From positions 62,001 to 126,000 of the forward strand of contig NZ_VUMH01000002.1 of NCBI RefSeq assembly GCF_009696265.1: a DNA stretch of 64,000 bases, given 5' to 3'. This DNA comes from Desulfovibrio porci (GTDB taxonomy: Bacteria; Desulfobacterota; Desulfovibrionia; Desulfovibrionales; Desulfovibrionaceae). Within the stretch, counting starts at the first letter, position 1, and the number at the start of each line of letters is the position of its first letter. Positions 17,630-26,861 of the stretch are shown piece by piece. A program made the translations under genes and the position numbers. The notes beneath the pieces are model-generated. The model saw only the letters and a list, made by a program, of their open reading frames with translations. It was not told the origin of the DNA and did no database searches.

Positions 17630-18229
17630 ATGCTTACACAGGCGCTCTGGATCGCGATGGCCTATGTGCTGGGTTCCGTACCCTGGGGACTGGTCATCGC
17701 CAAAACCTTCTGCGGCGTGGATCCCCGCACGGGCGGCAGCCACAGCACCGGGGCCACCAACGTCTCCCGGCTCTGCGGCTTCGGCTGGGGCGTGGCCACC
17801 CTGCTCTGCGACGTGCTCAAGGGCGCGCTGCCGGTCTGGGGCGCTCTGGCCATCAGCCCTTCGCCGCTCTTCGTCAGCCTGACGGGTCTGGCCTGCGTGC
17901 TGGGGCACGTCTTTTCCTGCTTCATGGCCTTCAAGGGCGGCAAGGCCGTGGCCACCAGCATCGGCGTGTTCCTGCCCCTGGCCTTCTGGCAGTTGCTGAT
18001 CGCCGCCTTGCTCTGCCTGCTGGTCATCTGGCGCAGCCGCTACGTCTCTCTGGGCTCCCTGACCCTGGTGACAGTTCTGCCCCTGCTCCTGCTGTTCAGC
18101 GGAGTCTGGTCCTGGCTGCCCCTGAGCCTCTGTCTGCTGGTCCTGGTGTTCTGGAAGCACCGCGAAAACATCATCCGTCTGCTGACCGGGACGGAAAAAG
18201 CCTGGCTGAAAAGCAAGCACAAGGAGTGA
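17630..18229 (+). CDS. plsY: Acyl-phosphate:glycerol-3-phosphate acyltransferase PlsY
   Basis: Inner-membrane enzyme transferring an acyl group from acyl-phosphate to glycerol-3-phosphate, the first step of phospholipid synthesis. It has 199 residues and about five hydrophobic segments. The three family motifs are present: GSVPWG near residue 15 (motif 1), [15 protein letters not shown] near 36-50, and [12 protein letters not shown] near 101-112 (glycine-rich motif). ATG 17630 follows GGGAGGAGAAA. Threonine synthase begins 5 bp downstream, with its ribosome site overlapping the plsY stop, so the two genes are co-transcribed. Confidence 0.93.
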   Translation: MLTQALWIAMAYVLGSVPWGLVIAKTFCGVDPRTGGSHSTGATNVSRLCGFGWGVATLLCDVLKGALPVWGALAISPSPLFVSLTGLACVLGHVFSCFMAFKGGKAVATSIGVFLPLAFWQLLIAALLCLLVIWRSRYVSLGSLTLVTVLPLLLLFSGVWSWLPLSLCLLVLVFWKHRENIIRLLTGTEKAWLKSKHKE

Positions 18230-18234
18230 GCGGC

Positions 18235-19680
18235 ATGGCGCACGCTGATTTTCCGGCCTATCGCGGCCGCATGGAATACGTCTGCCTGGACTGCGGGGCG
18301 CGTTACCCCGGCGACAGCCTGCTGTACACCTGTCCGCAGTGCGGCGGCGTTTTTCTGCTGGAGAATCTGGACTTTTCTCGCCTGAAAGAGCGCGACGGCG
18401 CGGCCTGGCGGGAGGTTTTCGACGCCCGCGCGTCCACGCGCGACACGGCGCTCAAGGGTATTTTCCGCTATTACGAATTGCTGGCCCCGCTGCTGGAGGA
18501 AGAGGACATCGTCTATCTGGGCGAGGGCCTGACCCCCATTGTGGAGGCCGCGCCCGCCCTGCGCGACAAGGTGGGCCTGCCCTTCGCCTACAAGAACGAC
18601 GGTCAGAACCCCAGCGCTTCCTTCAAGGACCGGGGCATGGCCTGTGCCTTCAGCTATCTGAAATGGCTCTGCCGCCGCCATCAGTGGGACGAGGTGCTCA
18701 CGGTCTGCGCCTCCACCGGCGACACCTCCGCCGCCGCCGCCCTGTACGCGGCCTATGTGGGCGCGCCGCTCAAGTCCGTGGTGCTGCTGCCCCACGGCAA
18801 GGTCACGCCCCAGCAGCTGTCACAGCCTTTGGGCAGCGGAGCCACGGTGCTGGAGCTGCCCGGCGTGTTCGACGACTGCATGAAGGTGGTGGAACACCTG
18901 GCGGAAAACTACCGCGTGGCCCTGCTCAATTCCAAGAACAGCTGGCGCATTCTGGGGCAGGAATCCTACGCCTACGAAGTGGCCCAGTGGCACGGCTGGG
19001 ATGTGTCCGGCCTCTGCCTGTTCGTGCCCATAGGCAATGCGGGCAATATCACGGCCATCATGTCCGGCTTTCTGAAAATGCTGGATCTGGGCATCGTCGC
19101 CGGTCTGCCGCGCGTCTTCGGCGTGCAGTCCGAACATGCGGACCCGGTCTGGCGCTACTACGCCGCGCCCGAGGGCACCCGCCACTGGCAGCCGGTGACG
19201 GTCACGCCCAGCGTGGCCCAGGCCGCCATGATCGGCAATCCGGTGTCCTTCCCGCGCGTGCGGCGGCTGGCCGAACGCTTTGTGGAGGCCGGCGGCGAAA
19301 AGGCCTTTCAGGTGGTCCAGGTCACGGAACAGCAGATCATGGACGCCATGATCCAGGCCAACCGCCACGGCCACATCGCCTGTACTCAGGGCGGCGAATG
19401 CCTGGCCGGTCTGATCAACGCCCGCGCCCTGGGCCTGATCGGCGGCGACGAGCGCGCCGTGCTGGACGCCACGGCCCACAGCCTGAAGTTCGCGGGTTTT
19501 CAGGACATGTATTTCAACGACAGCTTCCCGCCGGAATACGGTGTCACGCCGGACAAGAGCCTGGCCAACCGGCCCGAGCTGCTTCTGCCTGAAAGCGCGC
19601 GCCGGGGCCGGAACGTGGCCGAATTTGCCCGCATGGGCGCGGAGGCCGTAGTGGAACGCCTGGGCCTGAAGAAGAAGTAA
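18235..19680 (+). CDS. thrC: Threonine synthase
   Basis: PLP-dependent enzyme converting O-phosphohomoserine to threonine. It has 481 residues. The PLP lysine is K131 within NPSASFKDRG, followed by a Ser/Thr phosphate-binding region (CASTGDTSAAAALYAA) and a second phosphate loop (PIGNAGNI). The N-terminus has a rubredoxin-like metal ribbon, C17-x2-C20 and C33-x2-C36, seen in some but not all threonine synthases. ATG 18235 uses AAGGAG overlapping the plsY stop. The pathway partner homoserine dehydrogenase is at 31887-33221. The racemase-family gene downstream converges on it and stops 11 bp away. Confidence 0.93.
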   Translation: MAHADFPAYRGRMEYVCLDCGARYPGDSLLYTCPQCGGVFLLENLDFSRLKERDGAAWREVFDARASTRDTALKGIFRYYELLAPLLEEEDIVYLGEGLTPIVEAAPALRDKVGLPFAYKNDGQNPSASFKDRGMACAFSYLKWLCRRHQWDEVLTVCASTGDTSAAAALYAAYVGAPLKSVVLLPHGKVTPQQLSQPLGSGATVLELPGVFDDCMKVVEHLAENYRVALLNSKNSWRILGQESYAYEVAQWHGWDVSGLCLFVPIGNAGNITAIMSGFLKMLDLGIVAGLPRVFGVQSEHADPVWRYYAAPEGTRHWQPVTVTPSVAQAAMIGNPVSFPRVRRLAERFVEAGGEKAFQVVQVTEQQIMDAMIQANRHGHIACTQGGECLAGLINARALGLIGGDERAVLDATAHSLKFAGFQDMYFNDSFPPEYGVTPDKSLANRPELLLPESARRGRNVAEFARMGAEAVVERLGLKKK

Positions 19681-19691
19681 AACGTCTTGCC

Positions 19692-20405
19692 TCAGTACCG
19701 CCTGCGGCGCACCGCGCCGCAGGCGTATTCCACCAGGGAATTGATGTCGTAGACCGGGATGTCCGCCGCCGCCTGCACGGCCGCCGCAAAGGCGGAAAGA
19801 TCCGTGCATTCGAGCAGCAGGGCGTCCAGACGCGCGCTTGCGGCGAAATTCCTGGCCGTTTCCACCACTTCGCGTTCCAGCGTTTCCGGATCAAAATCAT
19901 CCCGTTTGCCTTGGAGGATGCATTCCCGGAATTCCTTTTGGTGTTCCATGCCCGTGATATGCACGCTGGCCATGTCCACGCCGCAGTTGCGGAAGTGGTC
20001 CGGCGTGAGCGCGTCGGCACTGGCCGTGAGCACGCCGATTTGCGCCTCGGTCCCATGCATCAGGCGCACCAGGGGAAGTTGCACCAGGCTCGAAAGCAGC
20101 ACGGGCACCCGGACCTCGGTGGCGATGCGTTCCTGAAAGCGGGCCATGAAACCGCAGGAACCGGTGATGGCCCGCACGCCGTCGGCTTCCAGTTCGCGCG
20201 CGGCCCGGACAAAGGGTTCCAGCAGATCGTCCGTGGGATGGAAGAGCAGGCGGGGAATGTCCACGCCCCGGATCAGACGCTGTACTGTGGGAAAGTCAAA
20301 GGTCAGGGGATTGCGTACATGCCCTTTGGGTTTGGGAAAGCGGGATTCCAGGCAAAGGATGCCGACCGGGGTGTCGTAATAGAGTTTTCCGCCTTTCAAC
20401 AGCAT
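19692..20405 (-). CDS. Aspartate/glutamate racemase-family protein
   Basis: Cofactor-independent two-cysteine isomerase fold, 237 residues. The two catalytic-type cysteines are visible in ITGSCGFMARFQ (about residue 82) and LLLECTDLSAF (about residue 200). It lacks the exact motifs of glutamate racemase MurI and is closer to Asp/Glu or hydantoin racemase-type proteins. It is the last gene of the minus-strand cluster after the HcnB-like subunit (40 bp gap), with a GGAG upstream of ATG 20405. In that setting it may interconvert stereoisomers of the imported amino acid before oxidation. Alternative family functions such as decarboxylation or maleate isomerisation cannot be excluded. Confidence 0.8.
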   Translation of the reverse strand: MLLKGGKLYYDTPVGILCLESRFPKPKGHVRNPLTFDFPTVQRLIRGVDIPRLLFHPTDDLLEPFVRAARELEADGVRAITGSCGFMARFQERIATEVRVPVLLSSLVQLPLVRLMHGTEAQIGVLTASADALTPDHFRNCGVDMASVHITGMEHQKEFRECILQGKRDDFDPETLEREVVETARNFAASARLDALLLECTDLSAFAAAVQAAADIPVYDINSLVEYACGAVRRRRY

Positions 20406-20445
20406 ACCGGCTCCGGGATGGTTTTGCGATGGATGCGCCGCGTGT

Positions 20446-21825
20446 TTATTCGGCGGCGCAGTATTGTTCCAGGGTCACGGGGCGGAAGGGGCTGCGCATG
20501 TGCAGACAGCCCACCTGGCCGGGTGACGCGCCCTGCGCGGCGGCCGTGATTTCCCCCAGGGCAGGGCCGCACATGCGGCCCTGGCACTGGCCCATGCCGC
20601 AGCGGGTCACGCGCTTGACCTCGTTGACATCGCGGAAGCCCTCGGCCACGGCCTTGCGGATGTCGCCCGCGCTGACGCATTCGCAACGGCAGACCAGGGT
20701 TTCGTCCGGCACATCGAAGATTTTCGGGTCGGGCGCGAAGACATAGCGTAAAAAATCGCGCGCCACACGCAGCCGCGCCAGCGTGCGCCGCGCCCGGCCT
20801 GAGCGGCGGCGGGCCTCAAGCGGCGAGATGACGCCCAGACGCCGGGCCGCGTCGATGCCGGCCAGCCAGCCCTTGAGCCTGCTGGCGTCGCCGCCGTGCA
20901 CATACGCCCCGTCACCGGCCACGTACAGGCCGTCCAAGCTGCTGAGGCCGTTGGCGTCCACGCCCGCGTGCCAGCAACGCTGCACCGTGTCCCAGCGCAG
21001 GCGCGCGCCCAGGGCGTTGCAGATCTGGGTGCGGGGAATGATGCCCTCGTGGCGCAGCAGCACGGCGGCCGGGATTTCGTGCTCCACGCCCTTCCGGCTG
21101 TAGACGACCTTTTCCAGCCGCTCCGCGCCCAGGGCGCGGATGTTGCGCGCGTTGCGGATGATGGGCACTCTGCCCTTGAGGATTTTCCAGGCCATGCCCA
21201 GGCCCTTGCCCAGATAGGGCAGGTCCAGCAAAGCCGCGGGCATGAGCGCGCCGGAGAAGATGCGCCGTCCCATAGTGCCGGTGTCCAGCCAGGCCGCGAT
21301 GTTCACGCCCGCGTCCAGCAGATGCCCGGCCAGCAGAAGCAGCAGGGGGCCGTTCCCGGCCAGAACCACGGGCGCGTCCCTGTCCGCCGTGAGGCTGCCG
21401 CCCGAACGCAGCAGAATGTCCGCGCCGCCCGCGCCCATGACGCCGGGCAGGGTCCAGCCGGGGAAGGGCACGGGCCGCTCCATGCCGCCGGGGGCCAGAA
21501 TCACGGTGGCGGCTTCCAGGCAGCGCGCTTCATTGTCCACGCTGAAGGAAAGGCGGCGGCCTTCCATTCCCCAGACCACGGCCCTGGGCAGATAGCGCGC
21601 GCCGCTTTGGCGGAATTCCTCCACCAGACGCAGGCCCGTCTCGCGTTCCCTGGGGTCCATGAGAGCCTGGGCCAGGGGGCTTTCCACATTGCGCAGCAAT
21701 TGCCCGCCCGGCGCGGCCTGCTCGTCCAGCAGGGTCACTTCCAGGCCGCAGGAGCGCGCCGCGCAGGCCGCCGAAAGACCGGCCGGGCCCGCGCCCACGA
21801 CAATGACGTCCGTGTGCTTGTCCAT
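20446..21825 (-). CDS. HcnB/OoxA-like FAD-dependent dehydrogenase subunit with BFD-type 2Fe-2S domain
   Basis: Large flavoprotein subunit of a three-component amine/amino-acid dehydrogenase, 459 residues. The N-terminus binds FAD (VIVVGAGPAGLSAACAARS), a second nucleotide-binding motif lies near residue 165 (VVLAGNGPLLLLLAG), and the C-terminus carries a BFD-like [2Fe-2S] module with Cys pattern C-R-C-E-C ... C-G-M-G-Q-C-Q-G-R-M-C. ATG 21825 overlaps the ferredoxin subunit's stop as TAATG, so translation is coupled. Related complexes include hydrogen cyanide synthase, octopine/nopaline oxidases and D-hydroxyproline dehydrogenase. With RidA and a racemase beside it, oxidation of an amino acid or opine to an imine is the most likely role. 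Confidence 0.85.
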   Translation of the reverse strand: MDKHTDVIVVGAGPAGLSAACAARSCGLEVTLLDEQAAPGGQLLRNVESPLAQALMDPRERETGLRLVEEFRQSGARYLPRAVVWGMEGRRLSFSVDNEARCLEAATVILAPGGMERPVPFPGWTLPGVMGAGGADILLRSGGSLTADRDAPVVLAGNGPLLLLLAGHLLDAGVNIAAWLDTGTMGRRIFSGALMPAALLDLPYLGKGLGMAWKILKGRVPIIRNARNIRALGAERLEKVVYSRKGVEHEIPAAVLLRHEGIIPRTQICNALGARLRWDTVQRCWHAGVDANGLSSLDGLYVAGDGAYVHGGDASRLKGWLAGIDAARRLGVISPLEARRRSGRARRTLARLRVARDFLRYVFAPDPKIFDVPDETLVCRCECVSAGDIRKAVAEGFRDVNEVKRVTRCGMGQCQGRMCGPALGEITAAAQGASPGQVGCLHMRSPFRPVTLEQYCAAE

Positions 21826-22109
21826 TATTTGTCCTCCACGGGCGGCGTCTGCCGGTTCACAACCATGCCTTCGCGCACGGGCACCAGGCAGGACTGGACG
21901 TTGGCTTCGCCGTCGATTTCCATGAGGCATTCAAAACAGACGCCCATCAGGCAATAGGGCGCGCGCGGGCTGTGGTCCACGGGATGGGTGGAGGTGTGCC
22001 CTATGTGGGCGTGCCCCAGCACGGCGGCGGCCACGCTGATGCCCTCGGGCACGTCCTGTACCTGACCGTCAACGGTGATGCGCACGGTGGCTGTAGTGGC
22101 GGTGTGCAT
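21825..22109 (-). CDS. HcnA-like small 2Fe-2S ferredoxin subunit
   Basis: Small electron-transfer subunit, 94 residues, with the plant-type ferredoxin pattern adapted to HcnA-like proteins: Cys in YCLMGVCFECLMEI (C-x4-C-x2-C) and the fourth Cys in VQSCL. The N-terminal half resembles the beta-grasp of these subunits (VRITVDGQVQDVPEGISVAAAVL). ATG 22109 follows AAGGAG. Its stop overlaps the start of the HcnB-like gene by one base and it begins 11 bp after the HcnC-like gene, which indicates a fixed complex. It should relay electrons between the two flavin subunits. Confidence 0.88.
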   Translation of the reverse strand: MHTATTATVRITVDGQVQDVPEGISVAAAVLGHAHIGHTSTHPVDHSPRAPYCLMGVCFECLMEIDGEANVQSCLVPVREGMVVNRQTPPVEDK

Positions 22110-22120
22110 GAAAACTCCTT

Positions 22121-23254
22121 TCAGCAGGCGAAGCCGAAGCGTTTGAGCGTCATGCCGCGCGCGGTTTCGGGCAGGTCGCCGCCCAGAATGAAATCGGGCA
22201 GCAGACGGCTGTGCGCGGCGGCCATGGTCACGGCGCTGTGGGTATTGATCAGGCTGACTTGCGGATGACCGGGCAGGCGGCTGTAAATGGCCATCTTGTC
22301 CTCGGGCATGACCCGCAGGCCGGACCAGGCCCGGATCAGCCGTTTTTTCGCCAGTTCCGGCCAGACCCGCATGGCCCAGCGGCCTTCCGTGGCCACAGAG
22401 GCGGGCGCGACCACGGCGTCGTGCCCCACGCGCTCGTGTTTGAAGCCGATGATCACCGTGCCGCCGAAGGTCTGGGTGACGCCCAGCACCGGAATGGGCA
22501 TGACCATGGGCAACCGCTCCACCAGCAGCACCTGGCCCTTGTCCGGATAGACGGGCAGGTCCGGCGCGGCGAAACGGGCGAAGCGCCGGTTGGCCAGCCC
22601 GGCGGCCAGCACCAGGCGGCGGCAGAAGTAATCTCCGTCGCGGGTGCTCACGCGGTAGCCGTCCCTGTGCGGGGCCACGTCGAGCACCAGGGTCTGCACG
22701 TATTCGGCCCCCAGCCGGGGCAAAGCCGCGCGGTAGGCGCGCAGCAGGGCCAGGGGGTCAATGACGCCGTCATCCTCGCACCAGGCCGCGCCGCAGACTT
22801 CCGGCCCGAAGGCGATTTTGGGCAGCTTTTTTTCCAACTCGGCCCGTTCGATGACGGTCCCCCGGTACTCGCCCAGCGCCTCGCGCAGCTTCACGATGTA
22901 GTCCGCGCGCTTCTGGAAATCCTCCCCGTCGAGCACCGGGATCAGCCCGCCCGTGAAGTTCACGGGCACATGCAGGCCGCTGATCTCTTCCAGTTCCCGG
23001 ACCAGTTCCGGAAAGAGCCGCGAGGACATGAAGCCCCAGCGGGCGTATTCCGGCAGATGCAGGAATTTGGACTGGCACCAGATCAGCCCCACATTGGTGC
23101 GCGAGGCCATGTTGGTTCTGGTGGGCGCGTCCAGCACCGTGGCCTTGCAGCCCTTGCCCGCCAGACCGTATGCCAGGGCCGCGCCGGCAATGCCGCCGCC
23201 CACGATGATGACGTCGCGCTCTCCGGCAGCTTTTGAGGGCGTTTTCTTGTTCAT
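22121..23254 (-). CDS. HcnC/OoxB-like DAO-family FAD oxidoreductase subunit
   Basis: Flavoprotein of the D-amino-acid oxidase/glycine oxidase family, 377 residues, probably the substrate-oxidising subunit of the complex. The FAD motif DVIIVGGGIAGAALAYGLAGKG is at about 14-35; later features include VLAAGLANRRFA and a C-terminal SLINTHSAVTMAAAHSRLL resembling the H-x-G-x-x-x-A-P region of the family. ATG 23254 follows GGGAGG. It lies between ridA (25 bp) and the ferredoxin subunit (11 bp). Enzymes of this type oxidise amines or amino acids to imines. The substrate here is unknown. Confidence 0.87.
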   Translation of the reverse strand: MNKKTPSKAAGERDVIIVGGGIAGAALAYGLAGKGCKATVLDAPTRTNMASRTNVGLIWCQSKFLHLPEYARWGFMSSRLFPELVRELEEISGLHVPVNFTGGLIPVLDGEDFQKRADYIVKLREALGEYRGTVIERAELEKKLPKIAFGPEVCGAAWCEDDGVIDPLALLRAYRAALPRLGAEYVQTLVLDVAPHRDGYRVSTRDGDYFCRRLVLAAGLANRRFARFAAPDLPVYPDKGQVLLVERLPMVMPIPVLGVTQTFGGTVIIGFKHERVGHDAVVAPASVATEGRWAMRVWPELAKKRLIRAWSGLRVMPEDKMAIYSRLPGHPQVSLINTHSAVTMAAAHSRLLPDFILGGDLPETARGMTLKRFGFAC

Positions 23255-23279
23255 CTTCCGCCTCCCGGCAGCAATTTGC

Positions 23280-23663
23280 TCAGGCTTTGTCCCTGTATGC
23301 GACGCAGTCCACTTCCACGCGCAGGTCGCTCATCATGGCGGCCTGCACGCAGACCCTGGCCGGGGCGTGCTCGGGCGTGAAAAATTCCGCGTAGACCTTG
23401 TTGAACTGGGCGAAATCGCGCGGGTCGTCGATGAAGACGTTCACCCGCACCACATCCTCCAGGCCGTATCCGGCCAGGACCAGGGCGGCCTTGAGATTGG
23501 CGAGGGCCGCGCGGGCCTGCACGGTCATGCTGCCGGAAACGATTTCGCCGTCGGCGTCGCGGGGCACCTGCCCGCTGACGTACAGCCAGCCGTCCGCTTC
23601 AACGGCCTTGGAGAAGGGCAGCGCGCCCGCTTTGGCCGGGGTTCCGTAACGAGTGATGGGCAT
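23280..23663 (-). CDS. ridA: RidA-family enamine/imine deaminase
   Basis: Small YjgF/RidA protein, 127 residues, which hydrolyses reactive enamine/imine intermediates to keto acids and ammonia. Typical features are GALPFSKAVEADGWLYVSGQ, AALANLKAALVLAGYGLEDVVRVNVF and the arginine in APARVCVQAA that binds the substrate carboxylate in active RidA proteins. ATG 23663 follows AAGGAG. It is embedded between tctC and the HcnC-like dehydrogenase gene, where an imine-forming oxidase would need such an enzyme. That placement is the best support for an amino-acid substrate of the cluster. Confidence 0.92.
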   Translation of the reverse strand: MPITRYGTPAKAGALPFSKAVEADGWLYVSGQVPRDADGEIVSGSMTVQARAALANLKAALVLAGYGLEDVVRVNVFIDDPRDFAQFNKVYAEFFTPEHAPARVCVQAAMMSDLRVEVDCVAYRDKA

Positions 23664-23731
23664 GGGAGGCTCCTTGTTTTGCCGCGCGTCGTCCGCGCGG
23701 AACCCGGACGGGCCCGCGCGGGCGGGAGAGG

Positions 23732-24706
23732 CTAGTTCTTGGCGGGGGAAAGGCTCTTCAGCACGGCGCCGATTTCGTCGTACTGCTCCTTGAGTTGCTT
23801 CATCCAGGCCCCGCCGGCGAGAAAGTCGGGCGTGGCGTTCATATTGTTGATGGCCTTGACGAATTCGGGGTCCTTGACGACTTCCGCGGTAACGGCGACG
23901 AGCTTGTCAATAACGGCCTGGGGGGTTCCCTTGGGAGCGGCGATGCCGCCCCAGCCGTAATACTTGCCCGCGTAGCCCTGTTCTTCGAAGGTGAGGGCGT
24001 CGGGATATTCGGCGCTCTTGCTGCCGATGGCGAGAATCTTCAGCTTGCCCGCCTTGACCATGGGGGCGTAGTTCTGGGGAAAGAGAAAGGTCATGTCGCC
24101 ATGATTGCCCAGCACGGCCGTGGCCGCGTCGGCGCCGGACTTGTATTCCACCTGCTTCATTTTGACGCCCGCGGTGCTCTGCCAGTTGCGCATGGCCAGG
24201 GACAGCCAGGAGGTGGCCGCCGGGCTGGCGAAAACCAGCTTGCCTGGATTCTTTTCGGCGTCTTCGGCCAGTTCCTTCAGCGTGTTCCAGGGCGCGTCGG
24301 CGTTGACCACCACGGCGCAGTTGGCGATCATGACGCGCGCGATGTAGTCAAAGCTGTCCAGAGTGTAACCGGCGTTGCTGATGGTTTGCGGAATGATCAG
24401 CGACGGACCGGCCTGGGCCAGGAAAAGCGTGTAGCCGTCGGGCTTGGCCTTGGCGGCGAAAAGGCTGCCGGCCACACCGCCGCCGCCCGCCTTGTTCACA
24501 ACCACCACGGGCTGGCCGAGTTTGCGTTTGGCGAATTCCGCCCAGACACGGGCGGTCAGGTCGGAGTCGCCGCCGGCCCCATAGGGGCTGATGAGCTGAA
24601 TGGGCTTGTCGGGGTAGGCATCGGCGGCGTTTGCCGACGCCGCGAAGGCGGCCGCGAGCGACAGACAGGCCAGACCGAACAGTGCGGACCGAAGATGCTT
24701 GAGCAT
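23732..24706 (-). CDS. TctC-family periplasmic solute-binding protein
   Basis: Complete extracytoplasmic receptor of the second Tct transporter, 324 residues. A signal peptide covers about residues 1-27 (LACLSLAAAFAASANA, cut before ADAYPDKP). The mature start PDKPIQLISPYGAGGDSD and later GGGGVAGSL and GWGGIAAPKGTP are family hallmarks. ATG 24706 follows AGGAGACAAT. It sits 29 bp after tctA and 68 bp before ridA, on the strand of the dehydrogenase genes, so it probably binds the compound those genes degrade. Confidence 0.93.
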   Translation of the reverse strand: MLKHLRSALFGLACLSLAAAFAASANAADAYPDKPIQLISPYGAGGDSDLTARVWAEFAKRKLGQPVVVVNKAGGGGVAGSLFAAKAKPDGYTLFLAQAGPSLIIPQTISNAGYTLDSFDYIARVMIANCAVVVNADAPWNTLKELAEDAEKNPGKLVFASPAATSWLSLAMRNWQSTAGVKMKQVEYKSGADAATAVLGNHGDMTFLFPQNYAPMVKAGKLKILAIGSKSAEYPDALTFEEQGYAGKYYGWGGIAAPKGTPQAVIDKLVAVTAEVVKDPEFVKAINNMNATPDFLAGGAWMKQLKEQYDEIGAVLKSLSPAKN

Positions 24707-24735
24707 ATTGTCTCCTGGGGTTGAGGGTTTCGTTT

Positions 24736-26241
24736 TCAGGCCCGCGCCTGCCGGAGCAGACGCGCGTTGCGCTTCCGCCCGCGAAGGATGCTGAAAACCG
24801 CGCCCGCTGTGAGCAGCAGCAACAGCACCGCCACGGGTTTTGTCAGAAAGATCATAAAGCTGCCGTCGGAAAGGGTCATGGTCTGGTCAAAGGCCGACTC
24901 CAGCAGGGGGCCGAGAATGAAGCCGATGATCATGGGACCGGCGGGAAACTGGAAGCGCCGCATCCCGTAGCCCAGCAGGCCGAACAGAATCAGGCAGAGC
25001 ACGTCGAAAAGGCTCTGGTTGATGGAATAGGTTCCCACAAAGGCGAAGATGGTCACCGTGGAAAAAATGATGTGTTTGGGAAGCTGCGTGATGCGCACCC
25101 AGAACCGGAAACCCGTTTTGGCGATGACATACAGCAGGACGTCGCAGATGATCAGCGAGGCGAAGATGCCGTAGACCACGGTAGTGTTGTCGAAGAAGAT
25201 GTTCGGACCGGGAGTGATTCCCTGGATGAGAAAGGCCCCCATCAGCACGGCGGTCACGTCGTCGCCGGGAATGCCCAGGGTCAGCAGGGGGATCATGGCC
25301 GAGCCCGTGACCGCGTTGTTGGCGGCTTCGGGGGCCAGCACGCCGGCCACGTTGCCCTTGCCGAAGGTTTCGGGATTTTTTGACGTGCGACGGGCCTCGG
25401 AATAGGCCATGTAGGCCGCCGGGGAAGCGCCCAGGCCGGGCAGCGCCCCGATGATGGAGCCGATAAGGGAGGAGCGCAGCAGGACGGGAATGTGGGCTTT
25501 GAACTCCTTCCAGGTCAGGCGGCCGTTTTCGTCCTTGAGGTTCAGTTTCTGCTGGATGACGGAGCTGATGCGGCTGCTGGCCTGATGGATGACCTCCGGC
25601 AGACAGAGCAGGCCGATGACCATGGGAATCAGCGCGATGCCGCCCATCAGATTTTCATTGTCAAAGGTGAAGCGGATGGCGCCCGTGGCGCCCGAGGCCC
25701 CCACTGTGGCCAGCAGGATGCCGACGCCAGCGCAGATGATGCCCTTGGTCAGCGAGGGACCGGAAATGCTGCCCACAACGGTCAGCGCCAGCAGGATAAG
25801 ACAGCACTGTTCCACGGGGCCGATCTTGAGCGTCAGATAGGCCAGGGGCGCGGCCACGCAGATCAGCAGGATGTTGCTGAAGGTGTCGCCGAAGACGGAA
25901 CCTGTCAGGGCGGCGTTGAGCGCTTTGCCTGCCTTCCCCTGTCGGGTCAGCGGAAAACCGTCCATGGCCGTGCAGACGGCCGGGGGCGCGCCGGGGGTGT
26001 TGAGTAGCACCGCCGTGATGGAACCGCCGAACATGCTGGCCTTGTAGATGCCCAGCAGCATGGGAATGCCCACCAGCGGGCTGACGTAAAAGGTCATGGG
26101 CAGCAGGATGGAAATGGCCATGATGCCCGAGATGCCGGGGATGGCCCCGAAAATCAGCCCGGTCAGAATGCCGAGGGCAATGGCTCCGATGGAAGGCAGG
26201 GTGAAGACGGAAATGAGTCCTGTGCAGATGTCGGCAAGCAT
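24736..26241 (-). CDS. TctA-family large membrane permease subunit
   Basis: Large membrane subunit of the second Tct system, 501 residues, about twelve hydrophobic segments. Family motifs: GLIFGAIPGISGIMAISILL near residue 25, MFGGSITAVLLNTPGAPPAVC near 70, LPGLGASPAAYMAYSEARR in the middle and LTLGIPGDDVTAVLMGAFL in the second half. ATG 26241 has GGAGG upstream; longer in-frame starts have none. It begins 19 bp after the tctB stop. A paralogue sits at 1833-3329 with a different catabolic set, so the two systems probably carry different substrates. Confidence 0.94.
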   Translation of the reverse strand: MLADICTGLISVFTLPSIGAIALGILTGLIFGAIPGISGIMAISILLPMTFYVSPLVGIPMLLGIYKASMFGGSITAVLLNTPGAPPAVCTAMDGFPLTRQGKAGKALNAALTGSVFGDTFSNILLICVAAPLAYLTLKIGPVEQCCLILLALTVVGSISGPSLTKGIICAGVGILLATVGASGATGAIRFTFDNENLMGGIALIPMVIGLLCLPEVIHQASSRISSVIQQKLNLKDENGRLTWKEFKAHIPVLLRSSLIGSIIGALPGLGASPAAYMAYSEARRTSKNPETFGKGNVAGVLAPEAANNAVTGSAMIPLLTLGIPGDDVTAVLMGAFLIQGITPGPNIFFDNTTVVYGIFASLIICDVLLYVIAKTGFRFWVRITQLPKHIIFSTVTIFAFVGTYSINQSLFDVLCLILFGLLGYGMRRFQFPAGPMIIGFILGPLLESAFDQTMTLSDGSFMIFLTKPVAVLLLLLTAGAVFSILRGRKRNARLLRQARA

Positions 26242-26260
26242 GTGTTCCTCCGGCGGCGCG

Positions 26261-26773
26261 CTACTCGAACAGGATGCCCTGGGGCAGGATGATCTGCATG
26301 AGATGCATGGCCACATAGTCAAGCAGCAGCGTGAACAGGATGTAGAACACCAGGCCGGTCAGCCAGCGCTTCAGGCCCAGCATGAGTGAGATGAGCAACA
26401 TGACGATGGGGGTGGAATAAAGAAAACCCACATATTGCAAACCCAGAAGATAGAGAAAGAGCACGCCCACATAGCCCGCCAGAGCCAGAAAGCGCCCGGC
26501 TTCCTCGCCGGCTTCCTGGAGCAGGATGCGCTCGTCGTCCACCAGCCCCGCGTGCATGTGGTAAAGCGAGCGTAGCGAAAAAAACAGAAGCAGGGCGCTC
26601 ATGGCCAGACAGATCGCGGTGATGAGCATGGGGAAAAAGGCCGGGGAAAGCGTGCTGGGCATGGTGGCGAGAACCCAGTGCTCGATGTTGAAGTACAGGA
26701 AGGCGAAAAAGAGTACGCAGAAAAGACTGAGCCCGAATTCAATCCAGATGTTCCGCTTGAGAAGTTCCGGCAT
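26261..26773 (-). CDS. TctB-family small membrane permease subunit
   Basis: Small membrane subunit of the second Tct system, 170 residues with four hydrophobic helices (about 12-30, 42-60, 92-110 and 120-160). The segment LATMPSTLSPAFFPMLIT matches the S-P-x-x-F-P pattern typical of TctB. ATG 26773 follows GGCGGAG. First gene of the eight-gene minus-strand cluster and the one nearest the sigma-54 promoter at 26862-26876. Confidence 0.87.
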   Translation of the reverse strand: MPELLKRNIWIEFGLSLFCVLFFAFLYFNIEHWVLATMPSTLSPAFFPMLITAICLAMSALLLFFSLRSLYHMHAGLVDDERILLQEAGEEAGRFLALAGYVGVLFLYLLGLQYVGFLYSTPIVMLLISLMLGLKRWLTGLVFYILFTLLLDYVAMHLMQIILPQGILFE

Positions 26774-26861
26774 GGTGTTTCTCCGCCGTAACGGTTGCGC
26801 AGAAGCCGGGGAGCCGTCCCCGGTGCTGGGCCTCGCATGTTTTGAACGCTCTCCGGATAAA

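Noticed and set aside
15035-18220. 1,061-codon open frame on the minus strand
   Set aside because: Antisense to the RNase and plsY genes, which have full family motifs and good ribosome sites.
20446-23254. Hydrogen cyanide synthase (hcnABC)
   Set aside because: The subunit architecture matches, but the same layout serves opine and D-hydroxyproline dehydrogenases, and RidA, racemase and transporter genes argue for amino acid catabolism. No cyanide claim is justified.
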